Shown piece by piece: positions 1-8,411 of a stretch of 64,000 bases of DNA; position 1 is the first letter of the stretch; each line of letters opens with the position of its first letter. The stretch is from Phycisphaerae bacterium. Lineage in GTDB: Bacteria > Planctomycetota > Phycisphaerae > UBA1845 > PWPN01. The notes beneath the pieces were generated by a model. That model did not search any database. It had not been told where the DNA came from and was given only the letters and a program-made list of their open reading frames with translations. The stretch lies in the NCBI GenBank assembly GCA_018003015.1, contig JAGNEZ010000004.1, forward strand, positions 146,512 to 210,511. The letters run 5' to 3'. Position numbers and translations under genes: made by a program.

Positions 1-1
1 T

Positions 2-436
2 CAGGCGATCCAGTCTCTGTGCACGATCTCCAGCGGCGGCTGGTGGGGTCGTGGGCTTGGTGCCGGCTTCGTCAAGGGGTATCTGCCGGCGGCTCGGACC
101 GACTTCATCTTTGCCGTGATCTGCGAGGAGCTTGGCATCGTCGGGGCCATCGCGGTCATTGGTTTGCTGATTGCCCTGCTATGGAATGGGCGAACCGTCT
201 TTGTGCGGTGCGGCGATCCGTTCGGCCGCCTGTTGGCCTTTGGCATTACGCTGGCGCTGGGTGTCCAGAGCGCGATCAACGTTGCGGTGGTGACGGTTTC
301 GGTGCCGACCAAGGGGATCGCCTTGCCGCTGGTGTCGGCTGGCGGGTCAGGGGCCATCATTCTGGGGGCCCTGGTGGGGATCCTGGCCAGCATTCCTCGT
401 TCGTGTCCTTCCATGCCCGAACTCGAGCAAGAGTAG
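2..436 (+). CDS. ftsW: FtsW/RodA-type lipid II polymerase, C-terminal part (cut by window edge)
   Basis: Reading in frame from base 2 gives the last 144 residues of a SEDS-family glycosyltransferase of the division site. Visible landmarks are SGGWWGRGLGAG, KGYLPAARTDFIFAVICEE, and further on PTKGIALPLVSAGGSG, all hallmark C-terminal loop and helix motifs of FtsW. At least two hydrophobic segments follow (IGLLIALLW, LLAFGITLALG). The stop at 434-436 lies 3 bases before murG, so the two genes are probably translationally coupled. FtsW rather than RodA is inferred from its place at the head of a murG-murC-murB-ddl-ftsQ cluster. The N-terminal half lies outside the window. Confidence 0.93.
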   Translation, partial: QAIQSLCTISSGGWWGRGLGAGFVKGYLPAARTDFIFAVICEELGIVGAIAVIGLLIALLWNGRTVFVRCGDPFGRLLAFGITLALGVQSAINVAVVTVSVPTKGIALPLVSAGGSGAIILGALVGILASIPRSCPSMPELEQE

Positions 437-439
437 GCT

Positions 440-1588
440 ATGTCACCATCACCCTGGTTTGTTTTTGCCGGCGGAGGCACGGGCGGGCACCTGTTCCCCG
501 CCCTGGCGGTGGTGGATGCTCTGCGGGCTCTGGGCAATCCTGTGGATGTGTCGTTCTTCTGCACCGAACGGCCGATCGATGGTGAACTTCTGGGGGCGGC
601 CGGGATCGATGCTGTGCCGCAGAGTGTGCGGCCGCTGGCGACGCGGCCCTGGCACTGGCCTGGTTTTCTTCTTCACTGGTGGCGATCGGTCGGGTTATGT
701 CGGGACCGGTTTCAGAGGCGGCGGCCGGCGGCGGTGGTGGGTGCTGGCGGTTACGCGTCTGGGCCACCGGTTCATGCCGCCCTGGGACTGGGGGTGCCGA
801 CCTTTCTGCTCAACCCGGATGCCGTTCCGGGCCGGGCCAATCAGCATCTGGCCCGGAAGGGCCGTCTGCGGGGGATTTTCGCCCAGTGGGAGGTGACTCG
901 GGGGCATCTTCCCGCCCAGGCTCCGGTTTGCGTCACGGGTTGTCCGGTCCGGCCGATGTTTCGCCCGCAAGTCGAGCCGGACAGGGCCCTGGTGTGGCGG
1001 TCATTTGGCCTGGAGCCGGGACTGAAGACGCTGCTGGTGACCGGGGCCTCGCAGGGTGCCCGCACGGTGAATGATGCCGTGCTCCGGGTGATGAGCGGGC
1101 TGGAGCTCGCTGGCTGGCAGGTGCTGCATCTGGCGGGTGCGGCCGATGCCGAGCGGGTGGGCCAGGCGTACGGATCGGATGGGGTGTTTGCCGCGGGGCG
1201 GCGTGTGCCGGTCAAGGTGTTGCCCTTCACTGACCGCATGGGCGAGGCCATGCTCAGTTGTGATCTGGTCATTTCCCGAGCCGGGGCGTCGACGTTGGCG
1301 GAGATCCTTGCGGCCGGCAAGCCGTCCATCCTGATGCCCTATCCGTTTCATCGCGATGAGCACCAGGTGCACAATGCCCGGGTGTTGGTGGATGCGGGTG
1401 CTGCGGTTCTAGTGCGCGACGCGAAGGAAGCCGGCGCGAACGCCGAGCGGCTTTCCCCGGTGCTCCGGCCGCTGCTGCGGGACGATGCGAAGCGAGCGCA
1501 AATGGGTCGAGCGGCGCGGCTTCTGGATCGCCCGGATTCGGCCGTGTGCATTGCTCGTCAACTGGTTAATCAGCCTCAAGGATTTTGA
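440..1588 (+). CDS. murG: UDP-N-acetylglucosamine--undecaprenyl-PP-MurNAc-pentapeptide GlcNAc transferase MurG
   Basis: 382 residues, usual family length. It makes lipid II from lipid I on the inner face of the cytoplasmic membrane. The N-terminal Gly-rich loop GGGTGGHLFPALAV (residues 11-24) binds the diphosphate. The C-terminal half has TGASQGARTVND and SRAGASTLAEI followed by KPSILMPYPFHRDEHQ..NA, the UDP-GlcNAc binding block of GT28 enzymes. The ATG at 440 follows the ftsW stop by 3 bases, and no better start exists upstream. It sits between ftsW and murC, as in classical division/cell-wall clusters. Assignment is firm. Confidence 0.96.
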   Translation: MSPSPWFVFAGGGTGGHLFPALAVVDALRALGNPVDVSFFCTERPIDGELLGAAGIDAVPQSVRPLATRPWHWPGFLLHWWRSVGLCRDRFQRRRPAAVVGAGGYASGPPVHAALGLGVPTFLLNPDAVPGRANQHLARKGRLRGIFAQWEVTRGHLPAQAPVCVTGCPVRPMFRPQVEPDRALVWRSFGLEPGLKTLLVTGASQGARTVNDAVLRVMSGLELAGWQVLHLAGAADAERVGQAYGSDGVFAAGRRVPVKVLPFTDRMGEAMLSCDLVISRAGASTLAEILAAGKPSILMPYPFHRDEHQVHNARVLVDAGAAVLVRDAKEAGANAERLSPVLRPLLRDDAKRAQMGRAARLLDRPDSAVCIARQLVNQPQGF

Positions 1589-1928
1589 AACCGACGCCCG
1601 ATATGATATTCGGCGAGGTATTGGTTTAGAGCGGGTTTCCGGCTCCAGCGATCGTGACTCGGGACGGGAATCGGTCGCATTTTCCCCTTGGAACCTGATC
1701 CGCTACTCAGTAGAATGGTGCATCGAATCCGCCGCGGGATTGCGGCGGCGAGAGCTCACCGGATCGTCCAAGTGCGCGCGGGTCATTGGCGCTCCCGCGC
1801 ACGGCCGGATGAACAGCGGCGGCGGTCGGTTCCCCAAGGTGTCTGACTCACAACGCGAGGGGGGCTTGCCTACGCGGCTCACGTTCGGCAGCGAGGGTAT
1901 CTGTTCAATCTAGAGGAAGGATGTGGCT
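1589..1928. other. Intergenic stretch between murG and murC
   Basis: About 340 bases without a gene I can support. A frame stays open across part of it but has low-complexity, arginine/serine-rich translation and no ribosome site. No clear promoter, hairpin or repeat was found. The only obvious signal is the AGAGGAAGG at 1912-1920 that serves murC. The length is unusual inside an otherwise tight cluster and could hold a promoter. Confidence 0.5.
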
Positions 1929-3434
1929 ATGGCCCAAGGCGCACGGACGCGCCGGTTGTCCGGCCGTGATACATCGACGGTGCCCGCCTATCCGCCGGTC
2001 GGTCCGGAACCGAAGGTGGTATTTACTGGCATTCCCAAGAGCCTGGTCGCCGGCATGCGTGTGCACATGGTCGGGATTGGGGGCTGCGGAATGCGCGGAG
2101 CGGCCGCAGTGCTCCTTCGTCGAGGTGTTCACGTGTCGGGGTCGGATCGTTCGGTCTCGGCTGAGCTGACCGGTCTGATGGAGAGCGGGGCCTCTGTCCA
2201 GATTGGGCAGGCCAAGGAGCATGTGCCCGACGCATGCGACCTGGTTGTCCGGTCGGCCGCGGTTCGCGATGACAACCCGGAGGTGCTCGCCGCTCGCGAG
2301 CGCCAGTGCCCGGTCATCAAGTACTCTCAGCTCCTGGGCCTGCTCATGGCTGACCGGATGGGGGTCGCGATCGCCGGCACGCACGGCAAGAGCACGACCA
2401 CGGCCATGACCGCCTTCGTGCTTCGTCAAGCGGGGCTTGATCCCTCGTTTGTGATTGGGGCCAATGTGGAGCAGTTGGGTGGCGGCTCGGGTGTCGGTGA
2501 CGGTCGCCACTTCGTGGTCGAGGCCTGTGAGTTCGACCGTTCATATTTGAATCTCAAGCCGCGGATCGCGGCGATCCTCAACGTCGAGGAAGATCATCTC
2601 GACTACTACAAGAACCTGGACGAGATCGTGGCCTCGTTTCACGATTTCGCCATGCTGGTACCGGACGACGGGTTGGTGATCGTGAACGGCGGGCATCGGG
2701 ACGCCCTCAAGGCGGTGGTAGGAATCGCGGCGAAGGTTGAGACCTTTGGCTTCGAGGGGCGGCTGAACTGGAAAGCCGAGATCCTCGGTTCGCAGCGAGG
2801 CTGTTTCCAGTTCCGCGTGTTGCGCGACGGTCGTCCGCTCACCGTGGTCCAGCTGGCCATTCCCGGGCAGCACAACGTGGCCAACGCCCTGGCGGTCATG
2901 GCCATATGCATTCATGCGGGGGTCGAGCCGGAGACAATTGCCAAGGGTCTGGCCGGCTTTCACGGCGCGTCCCGCCGTCTGACCTGGCGAGGCTGTGTCG
3001 ATGACGTCAACGTGGTTGACGATTACGCTCACCATCCGACGGAACTGCAGGTGACGATCAAGGCGGCCCGCGAGTATTACAGTCCCCGCAAGCTGTACGT
3101 GGTGTTCCAGCCGCATCAGCATTCGCGGACGCGTTTTCTGCTCAACGATTTCGCCCGCAGCTTTGGGGCCGCGGACGTGGTCGTGGTGCCCGACATCTAC
3201 TTCGTTCGGGACAGCGAGAAGGAGCGTGATCTGATTGACGCCAAGGATCTGGTTGAGCGGATTCGCTCGAATGGTGGAGACGCCCGGTACGAACCGGGCT
3301 TCGAGAGGATTGTTGCCCGGCTGTGCGCCGAGGTTCAGAGCGGGGATCTGGTTATCACCATGGGGGCGGGAGACGTGTGGCAGGTGGCGGACGGACTGCT
3401 GAAGTGCCTCGCGGCGACGCGGGGACGGAAGTGA
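1929..3434 (+). CDS. murC: UDP-N-acetylmuramate--L-alanine ligase MurC
   Basis: 501 residues. Adds L-Ala to UDP-MurNAc, the first ATP-dependent peptide step of peptidoglycan synthesis. GIGGCGM (residues 49-55) is the UDP-binding loop of the N-terminal Rossmann domain. GTHGKSTT (150-157) is the Mur-ligase P-loop. EACEFDRSYLNLKP and NVEEDHLDYY are the central-domain motifs, and DDYAHHPTEL the C-terminal one. ATG 1929 is preferred over GTG 1923 because AGAGGAAGG ends 8 bases before it. About 40 residues precede the first domain, a longer leader than in E. coli. Murein cluster context agrees. Confidence 0.96.
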   Translation: MAQGARTRRLSGRDTSTVPAYPPVGPEPKVVFTGIPKSLVAGMRVHMVGIGGCGMRGAAAVLLRRGVHVSGSDRSVSAELTGLMESGASVQIGQAKEHVPDACDLVVRSAAVRDDNPEVLAARERQCPVIKYSQLLGLLMADRMGVAIAGTHGKSTTTAMTAFVLRQAGLDPSFVIGANVEQLGGGSGVGDGRHFVVEACEFDRSYLNLKPRIAAILNVEEDHLDYYKNLDEIVASFHDFAMLVPDDGLVIVNGGHRDALKAVVGIAAKVETFGFEGRLNWKAEILGSQRGCFQFRVLRDGRPLTVVQLAIPGQHNVANALAVMAICIHAGVEPETIAKGLAGFHGASRRLTWRGCVDDVNVVDDYAHHPTELQVTIKAAREYYSPRKLYVVFQPHQHSRTRFLLNDFARSFGAADVVVVPDIYFVRDSEKERDLIDAKDLVERIRSNGGDARYEPGFERIVARLCAEVQSGDLVITMGAGDVWQVADGLLKCLAATRGRK

Positions 3435-3477
3435 GGACAGCGGGACAGACCGATCGGGCCGACTGAAAGCGAACGCC

Positions 3478-4419
3478 ATGGACCACCGTTGGTCGGACAT
3501 GTCCGAGATCATTGCCGAGCAGGAGCCGCTGGCCCTGCACACGACCTTTGGTCTGGGTGGGCCGGCGCGCTGGCTGGCCGCGCCTCGATCGGTTGAGGAG
3601 GCCGGGCGGCTCGTAGATCGCTGTCGCGAAGAGGACATCCGTCTCTACGTACTCGGTTTGGGTGCCAACCTGCTGGTCTGTGACGACGGGGTTGACGGCT
3701 TGGTTCTTCGGCTCAACCACCACGCTTTCCGTCAGGTCGAATGGCCGCCGCTGGACGGCTTGCGGGGTTCGAAAGTGGCGGTGACCGCTGGAGCGGGTGC
3801 GGACATGCACCGTTTTGTGCTCGAATCGGTTCGGCGGGGTCTGGCGGGGCTGGAAGGGCTGGCGGGCATTCCTGGCACGCTGGGTGGCATCGTTCGGATG
3901 AACGCCGGAGGGCGTTGGGGTCAGATCGCGGACGTGGTTCGCGAGGTGACGGTGGTGGACGAGGGGGGGCGAAGCCGGCGGCTGACCTCGGAGGAGGTGG
4001 GTTTCAGCTACCGCAGTAGCCGCCTGGGCAAAGCGGTGGTCTGCGAGGTGAAGCTGGAACTGACGATGGATGATCCCGCCCAGGTCCGTCGGCGGTTCAT
4101 GGACATCTGGTCTCAGAAAAGCCACGTTCAGCCGTTGGGGCAGCCCAGCGCGGGGTGCGTGTTCAAGAATCCGCCGGGCCACAGTGCCGGAAGGCTCATC
4201 GAGCAGGCCGGCCTCAAGGGTCATTCGATCGGCGGAGCCCACGTTTCGAACGTACATGCGAATTTCATTGTTGCCCAGGAGGGTGCGACCGCGGGTGACG
4301 TGTTTGCCCTGATCGGCCTGATTCAGGGCGAGGTCGCCCGGCGTTTCGCGATCGAACTGGAATTGGAAGTCAAGGTTTGGGGCCGGCGCCGCGCCCGGAG
4401 TCTGGAGTCGGTGGCGTAG
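3478..4419 (+). CDS. murB: UDP-N-acetylenolpyruvoylglucosamine reductase MurB
   Basis: 313 residues. FAD enzyme that reduces enolpyruvyl-UDP-GlcNAc to UDP-MurNAc with NADPH. GLGANLLVCDDGVDGLVLRL (60-79) and GLEGLAGIPGTLGGIVRMNAG (124-144) form the FAD-binding core. SYRSSRLG (178-185) fits the shorter type II enzymes that lack the Tyr loop. The proton-donor position, Ser in the best-studied enzymes, is Cys227 here (GCVFKNP, 226-232); Cys is known to serve in some MurBs. The start at 3478 has no strong ribosome site; ATG 3499 is an alternative. Neighbours are murC (44 bases upstream) and ddl (45 downstream). Confidence 0.95.
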   Translation: MDHRWSDMSEIIAEQEPLALHTTFGLGGPARWLAAPRSVEEAGRLVDRCREEDIRLYVLGLGANLLVCDDGVDGLVLRLNHHAFRQVEWPPLDGLRGSKVAVTAGAGADMHRFVLESVRRGLAGLEGLAGIPGTLGGIVRMNAGGRWGQIADVVREVTVVDEGGRSRRLTSEEVGFSYRSSRLGKAVVCEVKLELTMDDPAQVRRRFMDIWSQKSHVQPLGQPSAGCVFKNPPGHSAGRLIEQAGLKGHSIGGAHVSNVHANFIVAQEGATAGDVFALIGLIQGEVARRFAIELELEVKVWGRRRARSLESVA

Positions 4420-4464
4420 CTGGACTCTGCAGGTCGAGGCCTGGTTTTTCACAGGAGCGACGCG

Positions 4465-5508
4465 ATGACCCGCCTGGCGGATCAAGCGGCATCACGAATG
4501 GCCATGAGCAACGTATCGGCGCGACAGGCCGCCACGAAGCTGCCTCTCCGCGAGCTTGCCGCCCCGCCGCGCTTTCCGGAAGTACCCATCGTTGCCCGGA
4601 AGCTGAAGATCACGGTTCTGTCGGGCGGACCCAGCTCGGAGCGGCAGGTCAGTCTGAAGAGTGGGCGGGCCGTGGCCACCGCCCTCCAATCGCTGAGCCA
4701 CGACGTGACCTTGGCCGACATTGATCCGGACCACCTCGAGGCCCTGGACGTGCCTGTGGACATGGTGTTTATTGCCTTGCATGGCAGTTTTGGCGAGGAC
4801 GGCCAGCTCCAGCGGATCCTCGATGACCGCGGGATCACCTACTGCGGTTCCGGGGCGGCGTCGTCGCGGCTGGCGATGAACAAGGTAGCCGCCAAGGCCC
4901 AGTTCATTCGCGCCGGCGTGCCGACCCCGCGTTTCGACGTGGTCCGTCCGGATCGGGTTGACCGGGTCCTCGGGCACTGGTCCGCCCCGGTGGTGCTCAA
5001 GCCGATTGCCGAGGGCAGCAGCGTCGACTGTGAGCTGGTTCGTGACTGCAAGGACCTCCGGGCGGCGCTGGTCCGCCTGGCGGGGCGATACGGTCAGTGT
5101 CTGGTCGAGGAGTACGTCCGGGGGCCGGAGCTGACCGTGGGCGTGCTGGGGGACGAAGCTCTGCCGCCGATCCAGATTCGCACCAAGCGGGAGTTATATG
5201 ATTATCAGGCCAAGTATCTCGACAACGATACCGAGTATCTGTTCGACATCGACTTACCGCCCGACGTGCTCGAGAGCGTTTGCGCCCTGAGCGTCAGGGC
5301 TCACCGGTCGCTGGGATGCCGCGATTTCTCCCGCGTGGACTGGATGATAGACGCCCGGACGCACCGGCCCTATGCTCTGGAAGTCAACACCATTCCCGGC
5401 TTCACCGACCACTCACTGCTGCCCAAGGCAGCCGCTCGCGCCGGCCTGAGCTTCGCGGGGCTTTGCCAGCGGATTGTCGAATTGACCTGCCGGCGCATGG
5501 GAGGGTAG
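4465..5508 (+). CDS. ddl: D-alanine--D-alanine ligase
   Basis: 347 residues, an ATP-grasp ligase that makes D-Ala-D-Ala for the MurNAc pentapeptide. The catalytic body starts near residue 47 (KITVLSGGPSSERQVSLKSG). LHGSFGEDGQLQ is the first substrate loop. PVVLKPIAEGSSVDCELV and CLVEEYVRGPELTVGVLG are the ATP-grasp strands. EVNTIPGFTDHSLLPKAA is the Mg2+ and D-Ala2 site. About 45 poorly conserved residues precede the fold; ATGs at 4501 and 4504 would shorten them, but ATG 4465 has GGAGCG upstream. Clustered with murB and an ftsQ-like gene as in many bacteria. Confidence 0.95.
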   Translation: MTRLADQAASRMAMSNVSARQAATKLPLRELAAPPRFPEVPIVARKLKITVLSGGPSSERQVSLKSGRAVATALQSLSHDVTLADIDPDHLEALDVPVDMVFIALHGSFGEDGQLQRILDDRGITYCGSGAASSRLAMNKVAAKAQFIRAGVPTPRFDVVRPDRVDRVLGHWSAPVVLKPIAEGSSVDCELVRDCKDLRAALVRLAGRYGQCLVEEYVRGPELTVGVLGDEALPPIQIRTKRELYDYQAKYLDNDTEYLFDIDLPPDVLESVCALSVRAHRSLGCRDFSRVDWMIDARTHRPYALEVNTIPGFTDHSLLPKAAARAGLSFAGLCQRIVELTCRRMGG

Positions 5509-5545
5509 AATCGGATCGCGGTCCGCATGGGAACGCGTGATACCT

Positions 5546-6508
5546 ATGAGCAAGCCAGATCGAGAAAGCAGCAAAACCCGGAAGATCGCTCCCAAGAACG
5601 CGGTCGCCTCGCTGGGCAGCAGCCTGCGGCCGCTGCTCCCTTTGCTGGTTATCATCCTTCTGATTGCAGGAGCGGTGTACGGCCTGGAGCAGGTGCGATA
5701 CCGCGTCCTGGCTCAGCCGGAGTTCCACCCCGTGGTCCGGGTCGAGCTGGCCGATCCCCCTGACTGGCTGGTTCGCGAACAATGGACTCCGCATATTGTT
5801 GCCGGATTCCAGCCGGGAGTCAGCCGCCTTGCCGACGACGGGCAACTGGTCGGCAACGTCGCCGAACTGCTGAAGTCGAGCGGATGGGTGCAGAAGGTGC
5901 ACCGGGTCACGCGAGGGATGGACGGCACCGTTCGGGTGTCGTGCGACTACCGCCGACCCATCGCGATGCTCTGCACCAAGCTCAACGGCAAGGAAGTGTA
6001 CATCCCCGTAGACCGCGAAGGCTACCGGCTGCCGGAGACGTTCGAGCATCTGGAGCCGGACTCGGGGTGGTCAGGCTGGCTTCGTCTGATTGGCGTGAGG
6101 ACGCCGGTGCCCAGGGAAAACGCTCAGTTTGAGGGGGAGGACGCCCGGGCCGCGATCCAGTTGGCGACGATGATCTCCGATCGAGGGGGCATTGTGGCGT
6201 CCAGAATCAGCGCCATCGACGTGAGCAACCTGCTGCATCCTCGGGATCGGCGGAAGAGCCCCATCGTGCTGTGGCGGGCCGACAGCCTCTATCGCATCCG
6301 ATGGGGCTCGCCCATCGGGCGGGAGATCGAGGAGCCCACAGCAGAGGAGAAACTCACCAGTATCGCTCTGATGCTCCGCGGCGGCGGTCCCCAGGCCGAA
6401 GTCGATGTGAGCACCTACGCCGACGCGGTCATTGTCCCGGCGGCAGGTGCCTCGGCGGCCTCCGCGGGCGTGCAGACCGCTGACCGGGGGCGTCCGCAGG
6501 ACCGCTAA
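5546..6508 (+). CDS. ftsQ: FtsQ/DivIB-like cell-division protein
   Basis: 320 residues with a bitopic layout: a short basic cytoplasmic tail, one membrane segment at about residues 30-46 (LLPLLVIILLIAGAVYG), and a long periplasmic part. The periplasmic part has a POTRA-like start (WVQKVHRVTRGMDGTVRVSCDYRRPIA, then VYIPVDREGYRLP), which fits the sequence order of FtsQ. Similarity is weak, so the name leans on position directly after ddl. ATG 5546 is chosen over GTG 5537, which lies 9 bases upstream in frame. In E. coli ftsA and ftsZ follow; here they do not. Confidence 0.75.
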   Translation: MSKPDRESSKTRKIAPKNAVASLGSSLRPLLPLLVIILLIAGAVYGLEQVRYRVLAQPEFHPVVRVELADPPDWLVREQWTPHIVAGFQPGVSRLADDGQLVGNVAELLKSSGWVQKVHRVTRGMDGTVRVSCDYRRPIAMLCTKLNGKEVYIPVDREGYRLPETFEHLEPDSGWSGWLRLIGVRTPVPRENAQFEGEDARAAIQLATMISDRGGIVASRISAIDVSNLLHPRDRRKSPIVLWRADSLYRIRWGSPIGREIEEPTAEEKLTSIALMLRGGGPQAEVDVSTYADAVIVPAAGASAASAGVQTADRGRPQDR

Positions 6509-6624
6509 AGCCCTGCTTGCCAGCCTTGTCTCCATCGTTGTAGAATCAATGCCCCGATGCCCTCGCATCCTGCGTGGCGGCTTGGATTTGCGCCACCGGC
6601 AGAGAGTCGTGTTGGACTGGGTGC

Positions 6625-7476
6625 ATGGTTGACCTGCAGATCATGATCGATCGGGTGGTGAGCTGCGTGAGCTTCCTCCGCCAGCTCTGCCTGCCCGGCT
6701 GGCACCCCAGCGTGGCCTTGGCCGCCGGCATGGCTATCGTGGCCGGCTTGGTGACCGCCATGTGGGGAGCTCGTCTGCTGCGTGCGTTTTTCGTGTTGGG
6801 TTTCATGGTTGCGGGTGCGGCCATTGGCATCTACTGTGCCCGCCGACTCGATATCGAGTTGCTGGTCGGCCTGGTTCTCGGGGCTGGTGTTTTGGGACTT
6901 ATCGGACATTTCCTGTATCGCTGGTGGGTCGGTGTTGGCACCGGTCTGTGCGCCGCGCTGGTGGTGGTGATGGTTGGGACGCCCTGGATCTGGAGTGAGG
7001 TGGAGAGCTTCTCCGATAGTTACTTGAAGCCCGGATCGGGGATTCGGATCGCGGGGGCGGCTGAGGGCGCGGGATCGCCAGGGGAAGAGAGTTCGAGGCA
7101 GCCCGCAGTCGCGACCTCGGTGTTCTGGCGGGCTTTTGGTTCGCATCTGTGGGGTCAGAAACACGCCGAACTGCGGCGTCTGGCCGTCCTCGCGGGGACT
7201 GCCACCCTTTTGGGATTGGTGCTCGGTCTGATCCTGCCGCGGTTCACGACGGTGATGGGGACATCGGTGATCGGCGTCGGGTTGGCGGTGACGGGCGGAG
7301 CCGTGCTGTTGATTCGGAATCAGCGGACCTGGTGGGACGCGATGTTGGCCAAGCCCGGGTGGTTTCTGGGGGTAGTCGGCTTGATGATGCTGCTGGCCTT
7401 TGTCTTTCAGATTCGGCATCGTCGGGGTGCCCTCGTTCCGGCGGCCCAGCCGGTGGTGCCCGTCGCGACTGCCTGA
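6625..7476 (+). CDS. Glycine-rich multi-pass membrane protein, unknown function
   Basis: 283 residues with about six or seven hydrophobic segments rich in Gly, Ala and Val (for example VALAAGMAIVAGLVTAMWG, LLVGLVLGAGVLGLIGHFL, LVLGLILPRF). A polar loop of about 60 residues sits in the middle. The pattern resembles DUF4203/TMEM198-like proteins, but I cannot prove membership. The start is placed at ATG 6625; a GTG at 6574 is in frame but adds an unlikely Cys/Trp-rich leader. The next gene has a similar hydrophobic pattern, so the two may be divergent paralogues working together. Confidence 0.72.
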   Translation: MVDLQIMIDRVVSCVSFLRQLCLPGWHPSVALAAGMAIVAGLVTAMWGARLLRAFFVLGFMVAGAAIGIYCARRLDIELLVGLVLGAGVLGLIGHFLYRWWVGVGTGLCAALVVVMVGTPWIWSEVESFSDSYLKPGSGIRIAGAAEGAGSPGEESSRQPAVATSVFWRAFGSHLWGQKHAELRRLAVLAGTATLLGLVLGLILPRFTTVMGTSVIGVGLAVTGGAVLLIRNQRTWWDAMLAKPGWFLGVVGLMMLLAFVFQIRHRRGALVPAAQPVVPVATA

Positions 7477-7543
7477 CATCTCCGAAGCGTGTCTTGCCCT
7501 GTCCGGGTGGGCCGGCGCTTGGTTTCTTCAAGGGAGCGAGTTG

Positions 7544-8167
7544 ATGCCTTTGATGGCTTTGTCCGAGTTCCTGGACATGATGGAGAGGATCGATCCGGGA
7601 CTGGGTGCGCTCCTGATCGGAGCGGGTCTCGTGTTCATGCTGGTTGGCGCACGGGTGTTCAAGGTGCTGCTGGCAATCAGCATCGCAGCGATTGGCTTCC
7701 TTGTCTGCTGGAGCGCCCTTCCGTGGGACGTGGTTACTCGAGTCCTGACCGGGGTAGGAGTGGGAGTAGGGCTTGGTTTCGCGGGTGTGTTCCTCGTTCG
7801 AGCCGGGGTTGTCCTGTTGGCGGGTGGATGGGCCGGGCTCACCTGCGGCACGCTGGCTGGCACTTTCGGTGCCAACGAGTCTGCCACTTGGGTCGTGGCG
7901 GGAGTGGGCTTTGTCCTGGCGGTTTCGCTGGTCTTCGTCTACTACCAGGAGGTGATTGCACTCATCACCAGCCTGGAGGGCACGCTGCTCTTCCTTTCAG
8001 GGATGATTGCGCTGCTCAGCCGTTTTCCGTCGTTCTGGCGGGCGATAAGGCCGATCTTCCAGGATGCGCCCTTTTTCGCCGCTTTCGCCGTTCTTGCAGG
8101 AACGGTTACGGGCTACTACCTGCAGATCGCCGAACTGCAGAAGAAGAAGCTGGGCACGTCGGGCTGA
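7544..8167 (+). CDS. Glycine-rich multi-pass membrane protein, unknown function
   Basis: 207 residues with about six membrane segments (LGALLIGAGLVFMLVGARVF, VLLAISIAAIGFLVCW, VLTGVGVGVGLGFAGVFLV and others) and a short Lys-rich tail (LQKKKLG). The repeated helix-Gly-helix texture matches the preceding gene and again recalls DUF4203-type proteins; function unknown. ATG 7544 is chosen because AGGGAGCGAG ends 3 bases before it, although an in-frame start exists at 7400. The gap to the upstream gene is 67 bases, so co-transcription is likely. Confidence 0.72.
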   Translation: MPLMALSEFLDMMERIDPGLGALLIGAGLVFMLVGARVFKVLLAISIAAIGFLVCWSALPWDVVTRVLTGVGVGVGLGFAGVFLVRAGVVLLAGGWAGLTCGTLAGTFGANESATWVVAGVGFVLAVSLVFVYYQEVIALITSLEGTLLFLSGMIALLSRFPSFWRAIRPIFQDAPFFAAFAVLAGTVTGYYLQIAELQKKKLGTSG

Positions 8168-8210
8168 ACCGGAGGCCGGAGGGTGACCCTGAAAAGGCGG
8201 ATCAGCGCGA

Positions 8211-8315
8211 CTACTGTCTGATGAAGAACAGGCTGATGATCTGGATGATGAACTCGACCAAACTGGTCACGAACTCGGCGAGCGATTGCAGCAGCAGGGT
8301 AGGATCCCAGTTCAT
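8211..8315 (-). CDS. 34-residue hydrophobic peptide
   Basis: A short open frame with a textbook ribosome site: GGAGG (complement of 8323-8327) lies 7 bases before ATG 8315. The peptide begins MNWDPTLLLQ, contains two acidic residues (in AEF and VEF) and ends with a strongly hydrophobic run (FIIQIISLFFIRQ). It could span or lie along a membrane. Size and composition recall small membrane proteins and type I toxin-like peptides, but no family is recognised. It converges on the membrane-protein gene ending at 8167, 43 bases away. Evidence is the ribosome site plus composition only. Confidence 0.55.
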   Translation of the reverse strand: MNWDPTLLLQSLAEFVTSLVEFIIQIISLFFIRQ

Positions 8316-8411
8316 ACCATATCCTCCATCTCACAGACAGTCTGGCCACGGCTCTCTCGGGTGAGTCGGGGCACTCGCTTGGTGTTATATCGGCAGTTGG
8401 GCTCCGCCGCC

